From Paracidovorax citrulli (GTDB lineage Bacteria; Pseudomonadota; Gammaproteobacteria; Burkholderiales; Burkholderiaceae_C), in contig NZ_FNEY01000013.1 in the NCBI RefSeq assembly GCF_900100305.1, forward strand, positions 1 to 64,000: a stretch of 64,000 nucleotides of DNA, in the 5' to 3' direction. This document shows positions 63,126-64,000 of the stretch, one piece after another; positions within the stretch are counted from its first letter, which is position 1, and each line of letters starts with the position of its first letter. A program made the translations under genes and the position numbers. The notes below the pieces were generated by a model, which saw nothing but the letters and a program-made list of their open reading frames with translations, was not told the DNA's origin and ran no database searches.

Positions 63126-64000
63126 GAGTGGGCCGCGCAGGCCCTGCAGTCTTTCGATGCGGTGGTGCAGGCCACCGAGGGCTTGCGCAGCCGCGGCGGG
63201 CAGCGGCGCATGGCCGAGCAGGTGGCGCACACGTTCGCGCGGGCACAGCTCGGCAAGGTGGAGGCCGAAGACGGCGACAGCGCGCCTGCGCCGCCCGCGC
63301 GCTCCATCGCGGTGGTGCAGGCCGGGACGGGCGTGGGCAAATCGCTCGCCTACAGCGTGCCGGCGATCGCCATGGCGCTTGCGCGCGGCACGCGCGTGCT
63401 GATTTCCACGGCCACCGTGGCGCTGCAGGAACAGCTCGTGCAGAAGGACCTGCCGGCGCTCGCGGCCCGCATGCCGCAGCCCTTCCAGTTCGCGCTGGCC
63501 AAAGGGCGCGGCCGCTACGTGTGCAAGCTCAAGCTGGAGCGCCTGGCCGGCACCGGGGAGGCCGGTGACGAGGGGCCCGAGGACGACCTGTTCGCCGAGG
63601 AGGAGGCCGCGGCCCGCGCCGCCCGCCCGCGCCACGAGACCGAGGCACGCATGAAGTTCTACGCCACCATGGCCGACGTGCTCGCGCGCGGCGCGTGGGA
63701 CGGCGACCGCGACACGCTGGAATCCCCGCCCGAGCCCGAGGTCTGGAGCCCGGTGGCGGCCGAGGCCAGTTCCTGCACCGGCAAGCACTGCCCGGCCTTC
63801 GGCCAGTGCACCTACTACGACCGGCGCAAGGCCCTGGTGGCCGCGCAGGTGATCGTGGCCAACCACGACCTGCTGCTGTCCTCGATCGGGGCGCGGCTGC
63901 TGCCCGAGCTGGACAACTGCCTGCTCGTGGTGGACGAAGCCCACCACCTGCCCTCCACCGCGCTCGACCAGTTCGCCTGCGAGGCGGACCTGAGCCGGCT
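63114..64000 (+). CDS. dinG: DinG-type ATP-dependent DNA helicase, N-terminal part (runs off window)
   Basis: At least 295 residues of an XPD-like superfamily 2 helicase that resolves R-loops and DNA structures after damage. Walker A AGTGVGKSLAY (about 70), helicase motif Ia LISTATVALQEQL, the iron-sulfur cysteines (VCKLK, SSCTGKHCPAFGQC) and the DEAH box VVDEAHHLP are visible. The C-terminal helicase lobe is outside. Its LexA box identifies it as an SOS gene. Confidence 0.93.
   Translation, partial: MSQQEWAAQALQSFDAVVQATEGLRSRGGQRRMAEQVAHTFARAQLGKVEAEDGDSAPAPPARSIAVVQAGTGVGKSLAYSVPAIAMALARGTRVLISTATVALQEQLVQKDLPALAARMPQPFQFALAKGRGRYVCKLKLERLAGTGEAGDEGPEDDLFAEEEAAARAARPRHETEARMKFYATMADVLARGAWDGDRDTLESPPEPEVWSPVAAEASSCTGKHCPAFGQCTYYDRRKALVAAQVIVANHDLLLSSIGARLLPELDNCLLVVDEAHHLPSTALDQFACEADLSR

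Overview
The window is about 68% GC and looks like a Burkholderiales chromosome of the Comamonadaceae, most like Acidovorax/Paracidovorax. Supporting signs are the rpmH/dnaA/dnaN/gyrB block, the paired metX-metW, the mksF-mksE-mksB condensin order, a CTGT-N8-ACAG SOS box, and an intergenic repeat I associate with this group. This placement is recognition by eye, not a search result. I saw no rRNA, tRNA or CRISPR array.

Layout. 1-249: the end of an IS481-type element sitting at a CTAG target. 290-3021: an amidohydrolase/M81 metallopeptidase pair. 3074-3976: a frameshifted exported protein and a small Cys-containing protein. 4363-6675: malic enzyme. 6831-7802: a secreted barnase-like RNase and its barstar. 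8240-12939: rsmA, surA and lptD. 13030-14968: amgK and rsmE. 14965-20030: a complete MksBEF-type condensin operon. 20188-23959: an MFS transporter, an M20 peptidase and an EutR-like regulator. 24164-27894: ethanolamine permease and ammonia-lyase. 27871-29082: a diguanylate cyclase. 29204-31616: metW/metX behind a SAM-II-like riboswitch, and a Mn exporter behind a yybP-ykoY riboswitch. 32077-33254: duplicated Gly-rich RRM proteins whose Shine-Dalgarno sites lie in hairpins. 33367-36443: an SDR, lptC, kdsC and kdsD. 36580-42067: a Kef-type antiporter, apt and a Fur-boxed PepSY/flavodoxin/reductase fusion. 42100-49926: two poorly known genes, mnmE, a peptide-binding protein, yidC, yidD, rnpA and rpmH. 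50292-55698: dnaA, dnaN and gyrB, transcribed away from rpmH.

55699-59503 is a lower-GC decayed island. It holds an AlbA-type ATPase, a scar joining the start of hsdR to the end of hsdS, a relic of rtcR, and an MNT antitoxin gene with an internally deleted HEPN toxin. The core resumes at 59609 with a YkgJ-type protein, an OsmC-family protein and a ferredoxin. These are followed by a threonine-attenuated homoserine dehydrogenase gene and, at the right edge, the start of dinG with a LexA box over its start codon.

The strongest observations concern RNA-level control (two riboswitches, one peptide-leader attenuator, a duplicated SD-sequestering hairpin) and the stages of decay visible in the defence island. 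The MksBEF operon is complete but has no adjacent JetD/MksG nuclease gene, so it reads as a chromosome-organising condensin and not as a Wadjet defence system.
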